A stretch of 36,276 nucleotides of DNA, taken from the NCBI GenBank assembly GCA_023705945.1, contig BPTM01000193.1, positions 1 to 36,276 of the forward strand, in the 5' to 3' direction. A program made the position numbers and the translations under genes. The DNA is from Candidatus Heimdallarchaeota archaeon (GTDB lineage Archaea > Asgardarchaeota > Heimdallarchaeia > Heimdallarchaeales > Heimdallarchaeaceae). This document shows, in pieces, positions 1 to 9,479 of this stretch. How positions within the stretch are numbered: position 1 is the first letter of the stretch; each line of letters opens with the position of its first letter. A model generated the notes under the pieces. The model searched no databases, was not told the DNA's origin, and worked only from the letters and a program-made list of their open reading frames with translations.

Positions 1-2
1 GT

Positions 3-632
3 CCTATAATTGCTAAAAACTTTGTTTCAAACATAACGGATAGCATTATACCACTGGACTTTGCAAATAGAGAGCAATATGAAACAAACAGAGACAATTA
101 TCTTTCTGATTTAGATGAGTTGATATTTGATATCGAAGATTATTATTTCAATAGAACCAACGGCTTAAAGGTAGTTGTACAGCACCCCGCATTTTTCTAC
201 TTGTTGAATATGCTTGGTGTTGAAAGAGTAGGAATAATTGAAGAGCATGAAGGTTCAGAACCTTCAGCACAACACGTTCAAGAAATTGTTAACATTATGA
301 GAGAACAAAACGTGTCCACTATTATCACCCAACCACAAATTGAGGAGCAATTAATTTTACAGATTGCTAGGGATACAAATTCTAAACTTGCTAAATTATC
401 ACCAATGTTGCGCGATGATGTAAATGACAATTATATTAAAATGATAATAGATGATATTAACGCACTGTTGAATCCGGAAGATATAGAAGATAATCAATGG
501 ATTTTAACATCTTTAGCAATCGGTAGTGGATTTTTTGTGTGTAGTATTCTATTACTTGTCTATCTACGTTTTAAGGGAGACATTTTCAAATTCAAGAAAG
601 AAAAAAACAAACCAAAAACCAATAAGGAATGA
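3..632 (+). CDS. C-terminal part of a ZnuA/TroA-like metal ABC transporter substrate-binding protein with a C-terminal TM anchor (5' end outside window)
   Basis: The frame of ORF 120..632 is open back to base 3 (PIIAKNFVSNITDSIIPLDFANREQYETNRDNYLSDLDEL-IFDIED...). HPAFFYLLNMLGVERVGIIEEHEGSEPSAQHVQEIVNIMREQNVSTIITQPQ resembles the TroA/ZnuA C-lobe. TM helix WILTSLAIGSGFFVCSILLLVYLRF at the end. Confidence 0.7.
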   Translation, partial: PIIAKNFVSNITDSIIPLDFANREQYETNRDNYLSDLDELIFDIEDYYFNRTNGLKVVVQHPAFFYLLNMLGVERVGIIEEHEGSEPSAQHVQEIVNIMREQNVSTIITQPQIEEQLILQIARDTNSKLAKLSPMLRDDVNDNYIKMIIDDINALLNPEDIEDNQWILTSLAIGSGFFVCSILLLVYLRFKGDIFKFKKEKNKPKTNKE

Positions 633-636
633 TTTT

Positions 637-1425
637 GTGTCAGAAAAAACAGCTCTAATAACTGGAGCTTCAAGTGGAATTGGTAAATCTTTTGCAGAAA
701 TTCTCGCAAAGGAAGGATATAATTTAATTTTAGTTGCAAGAAGAAAACAGAAGTTAGATACATTAGCTGAAACTCTTACTAAGCAGTTTTCAATTGAAGC
801 TAAAGTTCTTGTCGCAGATCTATCTAAAATAGAACAAATAAAAGTGGTGGAAGAAGCTATAAAATCGTTGGATAACATTGATATTTTAGTCAATAATGCT
901 GGTTTTGGATTATCTTCTAGTTTTGCTGAAGGTAATTATGAACGGCAGCTAGATATGGTAAATATTCATGTTGTTGCCAGTTATATGTTAAGTCGTGCTA
1001 CAGTTCCTGTCATGCTTAGAGTGAATAAAGGACTAATAATCAACGTTTCATCCATGAGTGGATTAATGACAAAGCTTGGAGATGTGACTTATACTACAAC
1101 AAAAGCTTTTCTTATTGTACTTTCAGAATCTTTACAAGAGGAATTAAAAGATACAAATATTAAGATTCACGCTCTCTGTCCGGGAATGACCTACTCTGAA
1201 TTTCATGACACTAAAGATCTTGAAAAATTTGACCGTTCTACTGTACCAAAAAGACTCTGGATGAGTTCTAAGGAAGTTGCTACAAAATCTCTGAGAGCAG
1301 CTCGTAAAGGTAAAGTTGTTTATGTACCTGGCTTCCTTAATCGATTATCTTTACTCTTATCTAAATTGGTCTTTGTTAGAATAATATCACAATGGTTTAT
1401 CAAGAGAAATGAAAAGAAAGCATAA
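637..1425 (+). CDS. Short-chain dehydrogenase/reductase (SDR)
   Basis: ALITGASSGIGKSFAE (TGxxxGIG), NNAGFG, and YTTTKAF at the YxxxK position. The ORF is open from 526, but a GTG at about 637 just before SEKTALITG and after the upstream stop is the more likely start. Confidence 0.85.
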   Translation: MSEKTALITGASSGIGKSFAEILAKEGYNLILVARRKQKLDTLAETLTKQFSIEAKVLVADLSKIEQIKVVEEAIKSLDNIDILVNNAGFGLSSSFAEGNYERQLDMVNIHVVASYMLSRATVPVMLRVNKGLIINVSSMSGLMTKLGDVTYTTTKAFLIVLSESLQEELKDTNIKIHALCPGMTYSEFHDTKDLEKFDRSTVPKRLWMSSKEVATKSLRAARKGKVVYVPGFLNRLSLLLSKLVFVRIISQWFIKRNEKKA

Positions 1426-1440
1426 CGTTTCAATTTTCTA

Positions 1441-2637
1441 CTATTCTAGCAATGGTTGAAGTGCATTGGTTATTTGCACTGTTCCATTTTTGCCAATTAC
1501 ATATGTATTTTCTGAACCTATAACCATCTCGTTTGGATAGATTAATTTTGGCTCTAATGCGATAACATTGCCTTCTTTTAAAATATAATCTGATTTTCCG
1601 GTGATAATTGGAAGCTCACTCAGTTCTAAACCAACTCCGTGTCCCAAGAAAGGTATCTGCCCACCAAGCATTAGCTCATTTTTAGCACCGAGTTCTTCAG
1701 CGAAGTCATATGTTTCATGATAAAGATCATTTACTTTTTTACCTATTTTCATCTTGTTACTCATGAATTTCTCAAATTCCCAGGTTTTTTGATATCTGTC
1801 TTTTATTTCTTCAGAAGCTTGACCTAGTACATGACATCTAGTTTCATCTGTAATGTAACCTTTGTAAGCTAGTGAATAATCTACGAAAATAATTTCTCCT
1901 TGCTTAATCTTCTTGAAACTCGGTCCCGATGGGTTTGATTGATGTATTCCAGGACCTGCTGTAGCTGTCAGAGTATAACTACTTATTGCAGTATTAGTTC
2001 CTGATAGGACAAGTCCTATACCTCCTGTCTCTGTATAGAAATCTCTACTCCTTACTGTAGGTTGTGCTCCTCTTATCCGCATTTCGGTGTTAAGTTTCGA
2101 GCTAGCCTCTATCTCAGTTATACCCTCATAAATTATAGATGGAAAAATATCATGGATTTCATCCAGAATACTCGCAGATTTTTTCAGAACTTTAATCTCA
2201 TTTTTACTTTTAACAGAACGTATATTCCGAAGTAAAGGGCCAATAGAGATCGCTTGCTTTTCTGAGAATATTTTTTCAGCTTTGTGATACATATTAGCAG
2301 GGAGAATATCTCCTTCGAGACCAAATTTGCCTCCCTTTACTCTAACTCCCCAATCATCTAATTGTGAGAAAATTTCTCTCGTATTTTTTATTATAATAAT
2401 ATTATCTATTGCTGTTTCTTGCTCTATTCTGTTGATATCTCGCCTTCCAAAGAGTAATGGTTCACTTTCAGCTGGTATCACTAGTATGCAAGATTGACCA
2501 GTTCCTGAATAATAATAGAGATCGGATTTATATTGAATTATAGAAAAATCTATTTTAGATTCCACAAGCTCTTTTTGATGATTCTCTATCCTGTCTAAAA
2601 ACTCTTTTTTAGGAAAAAAGTCATGTTCTAATATCAT
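1441..2637 (-). CDS. M24-family metallopeptidase (Xaa-Pro aminopeptidase/creatinase-like)
   Basis: Creatinase N-terminal region plus pita-bread fold motifs (GEIIFVDYSLAYKGYITDETR, GQIPFLGHGVGLELSELP, LKEGNVIALEPKLI). ORF open to 2706; internal Met (MILEHDFF) near 2637 is the likely start. Confidence 0.8.
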   Translation of the reverse strand: MILEHDFFPKKEFLDRIENHQKELVESKIDFSIIQYKSDLYYYSGTGQSCILVIPAESEPLLFGRRDINRIEQETAIDNIIIIKNTREIFSQLDDWGVRVKGGKFGLEGDILPANMYHKAEKIFSEKQAISIGPLLRNIRSVKSKNEIKVLKKSASILDEIHDIFPSIIYEGITEIEASSKLNTEMRIRGAQPTVRSRDFYTETGGIGLVLSGTNTAISSYTLTATAGPGIHQSNPSGPSFKKIKQGEIIFVDYSLAYKGYITDETRCHVLGQASEEIKDRYQKTWEFEKFMSNKMKIGKKVNDLYHETYDFAEELGAKNELMLGGQIPFLGHGVGLELSELPIITGKSDYILKEGNVIALEPKLIYPNEMVIGSENTYVIGKNGTVQITNALQPLLE

Positions 2638-2687
2638 TAAAGCGATGTAAATAAAGAAGATAAAATATTTTGTGATGGGTGAATAAT

Positions 2688-3344
2688 TTAGACAACTTGT
2701 ACCCATCGAGGTTCAAATTGATTTTTAGCAAACTTGATCCTAACGAGCTGTTGAGGACCTGTGGGTTCATCTGTTCTTTTTGATTCAGCTAGGACGTCAA
2801 CTATTGTATGGAGAGTTTTTTCTGTTTGTTCGTCTATAACTCCAGAGTCTAATAAGAGTAAAATGGCTTGATTTCTATCTCTAATCCTTGCTGCTAATGT
2901 TTGAAGGAAGTTTAGAACCTGCATTGGTTCAGTATATAAAGTTAGGAGAGCAAGTTGATCAAACACAATTCGTAGATTTTCAGCTTTTTGAGATTGTTCA
3001 TTCAAGGTAACAGAGAGTGTGAGTAAATCGTTTGCATTGTCCAAGAAGAATGTTTTAGGCGGTTTCTCCTCAGGAATAGATCTATAAGAAACAGCATCTA
3101 TAATGTTAAGTTGACCTTTTTTAAGGTATGTTTCATTTTTCGCGTCTCGTTTTTTTAATTCTTCGAGATAGTCATTTGCAGAATGAGCGAAGAGAACCGC
3201 TATAACATTTTCTCCTTTCTGAAAGCCATCTTCAACAAATCGGAATGCTATCTCTTCTTTTGCTGTTCCTGATTCACCTATCATTAAGATTACAGAACTT
3301 TCAACACTATCAACCAAAATATCAATACTAGTTCTAACTGACAT
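2688..3344 (-). CDS. KaiC/RecA-like ATPase-fold protein with degenerate Walker A
   Basis: SVILMIGESGTAKEEIAFRFVEDGFQKGENVIAVLF resembles the KaiC-like N-terminus but has GxxGxxKE in place of GxxGxGK[ST]. Walker-B-like strand QAILLLLDSG. Confidence 0.6.
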   Translation of the reverse strand: MSVRTSIDILVDSVESSVILMIGESGTAKEEIAFRFVEDGFQKGENVIAVLFAHSANDYLEELKKRDAKNETYLKKGQLNIIDAVSYRSIPEEKPPKTFFLDNANDLLTLSVTLNEQSQKAENLRIVFDQLALLTLYTEPMQVLNFLQTLAARIRDRNQAILLLLDSGVIDEQTEKTLHTIVDVLAESKRTDEPTGPQQLVRIKFAKNQFEPRWVQVV

Positions 3345-3357
3345 ACATAATCCTCTT

Positions 3358-4203
3358 TTATTTCAATTCAGCAACAACTTTCTTACAAAAGTTTAAGGAT
3401 TTAGGGATGAAGTCTTTAGTATCAAGAGTCTTTGCTGCAAGCCTTAGTCCATGACTGATTTGGATTGGTTCTATATCTAGCTTCTTTTTGTATTTTTCTT
3501 CAAAAAGAATTATAGCTGAACTTCGGTAAAACTCTGTTTCTCCATGATAATAGAGATATGCGCACCCACATCCAAGTACTGCTTCTACAGTTAAGTAGAG
3601 TTTGTCGTAAGCTTCAATCTCATCAGTCGAAATAATCTCTTCAAGTTGTTCCAGATAGACTTTAGCCATCTCTTTAGCAGACATTTTAATGTTTTCTTCA
3701 CTAATTTTAATTTTTGTAAAAAGATTGTCTCCAAGTAGAGCTCTACCTCGTTGAGCTACCAGTACTTTTGTCCAAGGATAATCTGTTTCCCCATCGATGG
3801 GCACATCATTTGCTCCTAAAACTTCAACATCGATTATTGAACCATATAGTGGATCTTCTAGATACTTTAAAACAATCTTACTTATTGCTTCCATCGATTT
3901 TTCAAAATTATCTCCAGATGCTTTTTCATCTAAGACTATAAGAAAATCGCAATCAGATTCACCTGCGATGTGCTCTTTTGAGACATAGCTTCCTAATAAA
4001 AGAAGGCTCTTAACTTCTTTGGACAATTCGTTTTTGATATCTTTAGTAAATCCATCAACCAGATTTTTGTATTCATCTCGCATTAAGATAGGTCCCATTG
4101 GTTTTCCGTCAGGACCTAGTGGTCTACCATCAGGACCAGCGCGACGAATACCAGGACTTCGAGGTGGAGGGCTTGCAGGAGGTTTAGAGGGGGGTGTGCT
4201 CAT
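3358..4203 (-). CDS. Pol-beta-type nucleotidyltransferase-domain protein with Pro/Gly-rich N-terminal tail
   Basis: LLLLGSYVSKEHIAGESDCDFLIVLDE matches GSxxxG-xSDxDxLV. N-terminus PPSKPPASPPPRSPGIRRAGPDGRPLGPDGKPMGP is low complexity. Confidence 0.7.
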   Translation of the reverse strand: MSTPPSKPPASPPPRSPGIRRAGPDGRPLGPDGKPMGPILMRDEYKNLVDGFTKDIKNELSKEVKSLLLLGSYVSKEHIAGESDCDFLIVLDEKASGDNFEKSMEAISKIVLKYLEDPLYGSIIDVEVLGANDVPIDGETDYPWTKVLVAQRGRALLGDNLFTKIKISEENIKMSAKEMAKVYLEQLEEIISTDEIEAYDKLYLTVEAVLGCGCAYLYYHGETEFYRSSAIILFEEKYKKKLDIEPIQISHGLRLAAKTLDTKDFIPKSLNFCKKVVAELK

Positions 4204-4330
4204 AGTTATTCACTTGTTATCTTTATTTTTGTTTGTCGCTAAACAAATAATTGTGGATACTCTCTTAAACTTTACTTAATTTATAAAAGAAATGTTTATT
4301 GTTAAATATTTCTCAACAAATCAGCTTAAA

Positions 4331-4339
4331 GTTTATATT
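4331..4339 (+). promoter_or_regulatory. Candidate archaeal TATA box (gtttatatt) upstream of the P-type ATPase
   Basis: tttatatt about 43 nt upstream of the ATG. A nearly identical motif lies at about 7319 upstream of the next gene. Confidence 0.35.
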
Positions 4340-4381
4340 GCATGGCTTTGTTAATTTCTTACCATAGCTGGTTGTGTGCTC

Positions 4382-7276
4382 ATGCGAAAAAAGGCCAAGC
4401 AAACAGAATTTTTAACTCAAAAATACTTGTGTCCTCATCATCTTTCTGTAGATAAAATTAGTGAAAAACTAGATACCGATATCAGATTCGGATTACATGA
4501 TGAAGAAGCAGCCAAACGATTAGAACAAAATGGTCCTAACGTAATTCCAAAAATTAAAGGATCAATTTGGGAGATATATTTAGCTCCATTATTCAATTGG
4601 TTAATCAATATTTACCTAATTGTTTCTTCTATTCTAATATTTATGGCAATATGGGTTGATGGTGTTATTGGGCAAATTGGCTTTTGGCTAATAATAATTG
4701 TTTTCAATATTGGTTTTACCATTTTTCAACAAATAAGAGCCCAATTCAAGTTGGATGCATTGCACAAGCTAGCTGCTCCGAGCACTACAGTTATACGAGA
4801 CGGTGTACCTGGACAAATAGATGCAGTAAATTTGGTACCGGGTGATTTAATCGAATTAGATCAAGGAGATGGTGTTCCAGCCGATTCAAGAATTATCTAT
4901 TCGAGTAATTGTCTAGTAAATGAAAGCGCATTAACTGGTGAATCAGTAGCTGTGGAAAAAACCCACAATCCAAAAAGTATTCTTCAAGAAGATACTCCCA
5001 TATCGCTTAGAACTAACATGCTTTACACAGGTACTTTTATTGAAGTAGGTAGAGTAGATGCAATTGTGGTAAATACAGGTATCTATACAGAAATTGGAAA
5101 ATTATCCACAGAACTACAAAAGATAGGAACGACAGATATCCCGATTCGAGCTAAAGTAAATAGATTAGCTAAATGGTTAGGATTAACTGTTCTAGCTTAT
5201 CTAGTAATCTCAATAGCATACAAAACAATCTATTACTACACAATTGGTGGAGATCAACCACTACCAAATCAGATTGTAGATTCTATAACAACTTCAATGG
5301 CGATTATGCCCATAAGTATCCCACTATTGACGACTTTGATATTACTAACAGGAGTATTATCGATGGCAAAAGACAGAGTAATAATTCGGAATCTTTCTGC
5401 GGTAGAAACATTGGGTAGAAGTTCGATTTTATGTACTGATAAAACAGGAACTATAACAACTAATATGATGACAGTCCAAAGGATTTGGGATACTAGTCAA
5501 TTTTATGGTGTATCTGGAATAGGATACAGTAACAAAGGTGCAATAGTTCCTCTTGGTGATGAACCAGAAAATTTCTCGGAAGACATGTATATACCTGACT
5601 CGATTAAACCTTTTGCAGAAGATTCAAAATTAGAGTATTTGCTTGTCGGAGGAATGTTAAATAACAATGCTCATTTGATCGTAGAAGAAGTTTTTGAACC
5701 TCATCATCAAATCTCATGGAAAACTACAGGGGATCCAACAGATGGGGCATTTTTAGCGTTATTCAATAAATCAGGATTAAATGACAAGGAAACAAAGAAA
5801 CAATATGGATACATTATGGAATACAATTTTGATTCAACACTGAAACGGATGAGCAAAACTTATCAAGATAAGGAAGGGTATTCGCTTTTTTGTAAAGGTG
5901 CAACAGAGACAATTTTGCCCTTATGCAATAGGATTGGTAGTCCATCAGAATACAGTGAATTAACAAAAGAAGATATTGAGAAAATAGATGAATATGTCAG
6001 TGAGTTTGCATCAAAAGGTTACAGAGTAATTTCTTTAGCAATAAGACCAATGGATAAAGATACACTATTAAGTCATGATAGAGAAGAATCAGAGCAAGAA
6101 TTAATCTATAATGGTTTTGTTTGCATGTTGGATCCAGCTCGTTATGGCGTTGGTGAAGCAGTGAATATGTGTTACAAAGCTGGGGTTACTCCAATAATGA
6201 TAACAGGAGATAGCCCTCTAACCGCAAGAGCAATTGCTAAAGAAGTAGGAATTGTTCAAAAAGATGAACTAGCAGTAGAAGGGAATAATATTGCGAAGCT
6301 TTCAGAAGAAGAATTTTTCAATACAAGAATATTTGCTAGAGTTTCCCCACAACACAAACAAGTAATTATAGAGAAATATCAGGGCAAGAACAAGATCATA
6401 GCAATGTGCGGAGATGGTGTAAATGATTCCTTGGCATTAACAATGGCTGATGTTGGAATTTGTATGGGAATCGCTGGAACGGAAACAGCTAAACAAGCTT
6501 CTGATGTTATTATTGCTGATGATAGTTTTACCAGTACTGTTTTAGGTATTAGAGAAGGAAGAGGATTGTTTAATCGTATTAGAATTATGATTTTCTTTTA
6601 CATTGCTCTAAACATAGCCGAAGCAATTTTGTATTTCACTAGTTCATTTATTCCTGATTTTGCACTCGTTACCAGTTTCCAGCGAGTTTATATTTTCTCT
6701 ACTGCTCACTTAATCCCACCCTTTGCTTTTATTTTTGATAGCATAACTCAGGAAATAATGGAGTACCCTCCAAGAGATGATGAAGACATTTTCAACAGAC
6801 GCTATATAGGCGCTCTTGTAGTACTTGCACTTTCTCTAGCATTCGCTGCTGGATTGATTTACCTCTTAGCTTTTTTTGGCATTATACCTACAACAACTAA
6901 CACGCTAAATGAAGTCAGTCTACTAGCAGATTTGCAACAAGCTAAAGCAAGAACTATGTTTATTTCAATAATCGTCATTTCAGAAAGTTTAGTAGTGTTG
7001 ATGCTCCGTCGACTAAACAAACCAGTTCATAAATCTATAAAAGAAGATTGGAAATGGGTAGTTATGTTACTTGTAATAGTTGTACCGATTCTACATGTTA
7101 TCCTAATGTACTCTAGTTGGCTCCAAGAAATTGTTCTCATATTCTTTGATGACCCTTATGTTTTTATGCCACTTGGAATTACGGATTGGTTGATTGTTAT
7201 TGGTGCAATAGCTATCCCTCTTACGGCAATAGAGATTTACAAATGGTTTGTTAGAAGGAAGAATAAGTACTTCTAG
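4382..7276 (+). CDS. P-type cation-transporting ATPase
   Basis: LTGES, ILCTDKTGTITTN (phosphorylation site), GDPTDGA, KGATETI, MCGDGVNDSLAL hinge, about 10 TM segments. The ORF track starts at GTG 4376; ATG at 4382. Confidence 0.93.
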   Translation: MRKKAKQTEFLTQKYLCPHHLSVDKISEKLDTDIRFGLHDEEAAKRLEQNGPNVIPKIKGSIWEIYLAPLFNWLINIYLIVSSILIFMAIWVDGVIGQIGFWLIIIVFNIGFTIFQQIRAQFKLDALHKLAAPSTTVIRDGVPGQIDAVNLVPGDLIELDQGDGVPADSRIIYSSNCLVNESALTGESVAVEKTHNPKSILQEDTPISLRTNMLYTGTFIEVGRVDAIVVNTGIYTEIGKLSTELQKIGTTDIPIRAKVNRLAKWLGLTVLAYLVISIAYKTIYYYTIGGDQPLPNQIVDSITTSMAIMPISIPLLTTLILLTGVLSMAKDRVIIRNLSAVETLGRSSILCTDKTGTITTNMMTVQRIWDTSQFYGVSGIGYSNKGAIVPLGDEPENFSEDMYIPDSIKPFAEDSKLEYLLVGGMLNNNAHLIVEEVFEPHHQISWKTTGDPTDGAFLALFNKSGLNDKETKKQYGYIMEYNFDSTLKRMSKTYQDKEGYSLFCKGATETILPLCNRIGSPSEYSELTKEDIEKIDEYVSEFASKGYRVISLAIRPMDKDTLLSHDREESEQELIYNGFVCMLDPARYGVGEAVNMCYKAGVTPIMITGDSPLTARAIAKEVGIVQKDELAVEGNNIAKLSEEEFFNTRIFARVSPQHKQVIIEKYQGKNKIIAMCGDGVNDSLALTMADVGICMGIAGTETAKQASDVIIADDSFTSTVLGIREGRGLFNRIRIMIFFYIALNIAEAILYFTSSFIPDFALVTSFQRVYIFSTAHLIPPFAFIFDSITQEIMEYPPRDDEDIFNRRYIGALVVLALSLAFAAGLIYLLAFFGIIPTTTNTLNEVSLLADLQQAKARTMFISIIVISESLVVLMLRRLNKPVHKSIKEDWKWVVMLLVIVVPILHVILMYSSWLQEIVLIFFDDPYVFMPLGITDWLIVIGAIAIPLTAIEIYKWFVRRKNKYF

Positions 7277-7318
7277 TTCTTTCTATTTTCTCTTTTTGTG
7301 TAAGTTTCATAGTGAAAA

Positions 7319-7326
7319 TTTATATT
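7319..7326 (+). promoter_or_regulatory. Candidate archaeal TATA box (tttatatt)
   Basis: aatttatattgag about 45 nt upstream of the 7368 ATG. Confidence 0.35.
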
Positions 7327-7367
7327 GAGAGTTGAGCTTTTCAATTTAGATGCTTTCTGGTGAATAA

Positions 7368-9479
7368 ATGAATCTTAAGAATCAACGACGAATCAGTGAC
7401 CATCCCATACTCAAAGAACAAGAGTATAATCTGGTTCATTTTGAATTTGAAGGTAAAAAATACCAAGCAAAAGAAAATGAGATGCTTTCATCTGCCTTAA
7501 TAGCAAATGGAATACAAATTTTTGGGTTTCATGCTAAGGATAACGCTCCTCAAGGTATATTTTGTGCAAATGGGCAATGTGCTCAATGTACTGTTCTTGT
7601 TAATGGTGTTCCAGTAAAATCTTGTATGACACCTACAAAAGAAGGAATGATTGTTAAACAAGTTCATGGTATCCCCTCTTTACCTGAAGACGATACCGAA
7701 GTTCAGTTTGGAAAAATACCTGTTTATGAGACAGATGTGTTGATTATAGGTGGAGGTCCTGCTGGATTGCAAGCTGCTCTGACCTTAGCTCCAAACGAAG
7801 TTGATATAATTCTTATTGATGATAAAGATCATTTGGGTGGAAAACTCTTACTTCAAACACACAAGTTTTTTGGTTCAGTTGAAGATTCTTATGCAGGAAC
7901 TAGAGGGAATGATATAGCAATAAAACTTGAGGAGGAAATTGAGGAATACAAGAATATTGATGTATGGTTATCAAGTCCAGCAATTGCTGTTTATAATGAC
8001 AAATTAGTTGGAATTCTTAAAGGAGATAAGTATGTTTTTGTTAAACCAAGAAAATTACTCATAGCAACTGGTGCTAGAGAAAAGATGCTTTCATTTCCTG
8101 GAAATACAATTCCAGGGGTATATGGAGCTGGTGCTTTCCAAACGCTAGTTAATAGAGATTTGGTAAGATCAAGTGATAAGATATTCTTGATAGGGGGTGG
8201 AAATGTAGGATTGATTACAGGTTATCATGCGATTCAAGCAGGAATTGAAGTCGTTGGTTTAGTTGAAGCTTTACCGAAATGTGGAGGGTATAAGGTTCAT
8301 GAAGATAAATTGCGTAGGTTAGGTGTACCTATTTACACTAGTCATACAATCTTAACAGCTCATGGAAAAGAGCACGTAGATAAAATTACGATTGTTCAAA
8401 TAGATGAAAATTTTAAACCTATAGAAGGAACTGAGAAAACGTTTGCTGTGGACACAGTGTTGATAGCTATTGGGTTAGATCCTGTTAACGAATTTTACCT
8501 TAAAGCTCGAGAATTTGAGATGGATGTATGGGCTGCAGGAGATGCCTTAGAAATAGCTGAAGCTTCTTCAGCGATGTTTAATGGAAAAATTGCTGGAATG
8601 GAAATTGCGATTGATTTAGGATTAATAGAAGACGAAATACCTGCCGAGTGGACAGAGAAATCTAAAATTCTTAAGAGTCACCCTGGACCAGTTGTTGAAA
8701 GAGAGTGTCAGTTAGAAAAAACAGGAGTACATCCAGTCATACATTGTAAGCAAGAGATACCATGTAATCCCTGTACAACAGCTTGTAGTGAAGGGTTAAT
8801 CTATATCAAGGGAGGAGGTTTGCTGGGGTTACCACAATATGAAGGGTGTGAAGATCTTGTTACATACACATCAGATTGTATTGGGTGTGGTCAATGCGTG
8901 GCTATTTGTCCAGGTCTAGCGATTACTTTGGTAGATTATAGAAAAAGTGAGGATAAACCCAGAGTAACACTCCCCGCGGAAGTCTTCAATAAGAAAGTTG
9001 AGAAAGGTGAGATATTAACTATTGTTGATGAGGATGGGAATGAATTAGGTGATTATGAAGTTTTTAGATCAAGAATATTAGCTCAACACCCAAAAACACA
9101 ATTGGTCACTTTCGAACTTCCTGCAGAAATTGCTACAAAAGCAATGTCTTTCAAAGTTCAGAAAACTATAGAAAAAGTAATTGAAGAACAATACCAAGAG
9201 ATTATTCCTGATGAAGCTATAATCTGTAGATGTGAAAGAATTACAGCAGGAGAAATTAGGGCTTTGATTAGAAAGGGAATAACGGATGCTAATGAGTTGA
9301 AAGCTAAATCAAAAGTTGGGATGGGAGCTTGTGGAGCTAAAACCTGTTCAAAACTAATAGAAAAGTTGTTCAGAGAAGAAGGTATTTCTTACGACCAAAT
9401 TACTCCATTTGTGCAAAGACCACTATTCGTAGAAGTACCTCTAAAGTGTTTTACCGGATCTCAGGAGGAGGATGAGTAA
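7368..9479 (+). CDS. Multidomain Fe-S/FAD oxidoreductase (SoxA/HcnAB/opine-oxidase-alpha-like): N-terminal 2Fe-2S, pyridine nucleotide-disulfide oxidoreductase, 4Fe-4S and BFD-like [2Fe-2S] domains
   Basis: CANGQCAQCTVLVNG (2Fe-2S), DVLIIGGGPAGLQAAL (FAD), CIGCGQCVAICPG (4Fe-4S), ICRCERITAGEIRALIRKG...GMGACGAKTC (BFD-like). Confidence 0.85.
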   Translation: MNLKNQRRISDHPILKEQEYNLVHFEFEGKKYQAKENEMLSSALIANGIQIFGFHAKDNAPQGIFCANGQCAQCTVLVNGVPVKSCMTPTKEGMIVKQVHGIPSLPEDDTEVQFGKIPVYETDVLIIGGGPAGLQAALTLAPNEVDIILIDDKDHLGGKLLLQTHKFFGSVEDSYAGTRGNDIAIKLEEEIEEYKNIDVWLSSPAIAVYNDKLVGILKGDKYVFVKPRKLLIATGAREKMLSFPGNTIPGVYGAGAFQTLVNRDLVRSSDKIFLIGGGNVGLITGYHAIQAGIEVVGLVEALPKCGGYKVHEDKLRRLGVPIYTSHTILTAHGKEHVDKITIVQIDENFKPIEGTEKTFAVDTVLIAIGLDPVNEFYLKAREFEMDVWAAGDALEIAEASSAMFNGKIAGMEIAIDLGLIEDEIPAEWTEKSKILKSHPGPVVERECQLEKTGVHPVIHCKQEIPCNPCTTACSEGLIYIKGGGLLGLPQYEGCEDLVTYTSDCIGCGQCVAICPGLAITLVDYRKSEDKPRVTLPAEVFNKKVEKGEILTIVDEDGNELGDYEVFRSRILAQHPKTQLVTFELPAEIATKAMSFKVQKTIEKVIEEQYQEIIPDEAIICRCERITAGEIRALIRKGITDANELKAKSKVGMGACGAKTCSKLIEKLFREEGISYDQITPFVQRPLFVEVPLKCFTGSQEEDE

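Noticed and set aside
564-893. Antisense ORFs inside SDR and other large genes (e.g. 564..893, 9942..10130, 12836..13057, 31988..32239)
   Set aside because: Fully overlap strongly supported genes on the opposite strand; no domain signal.
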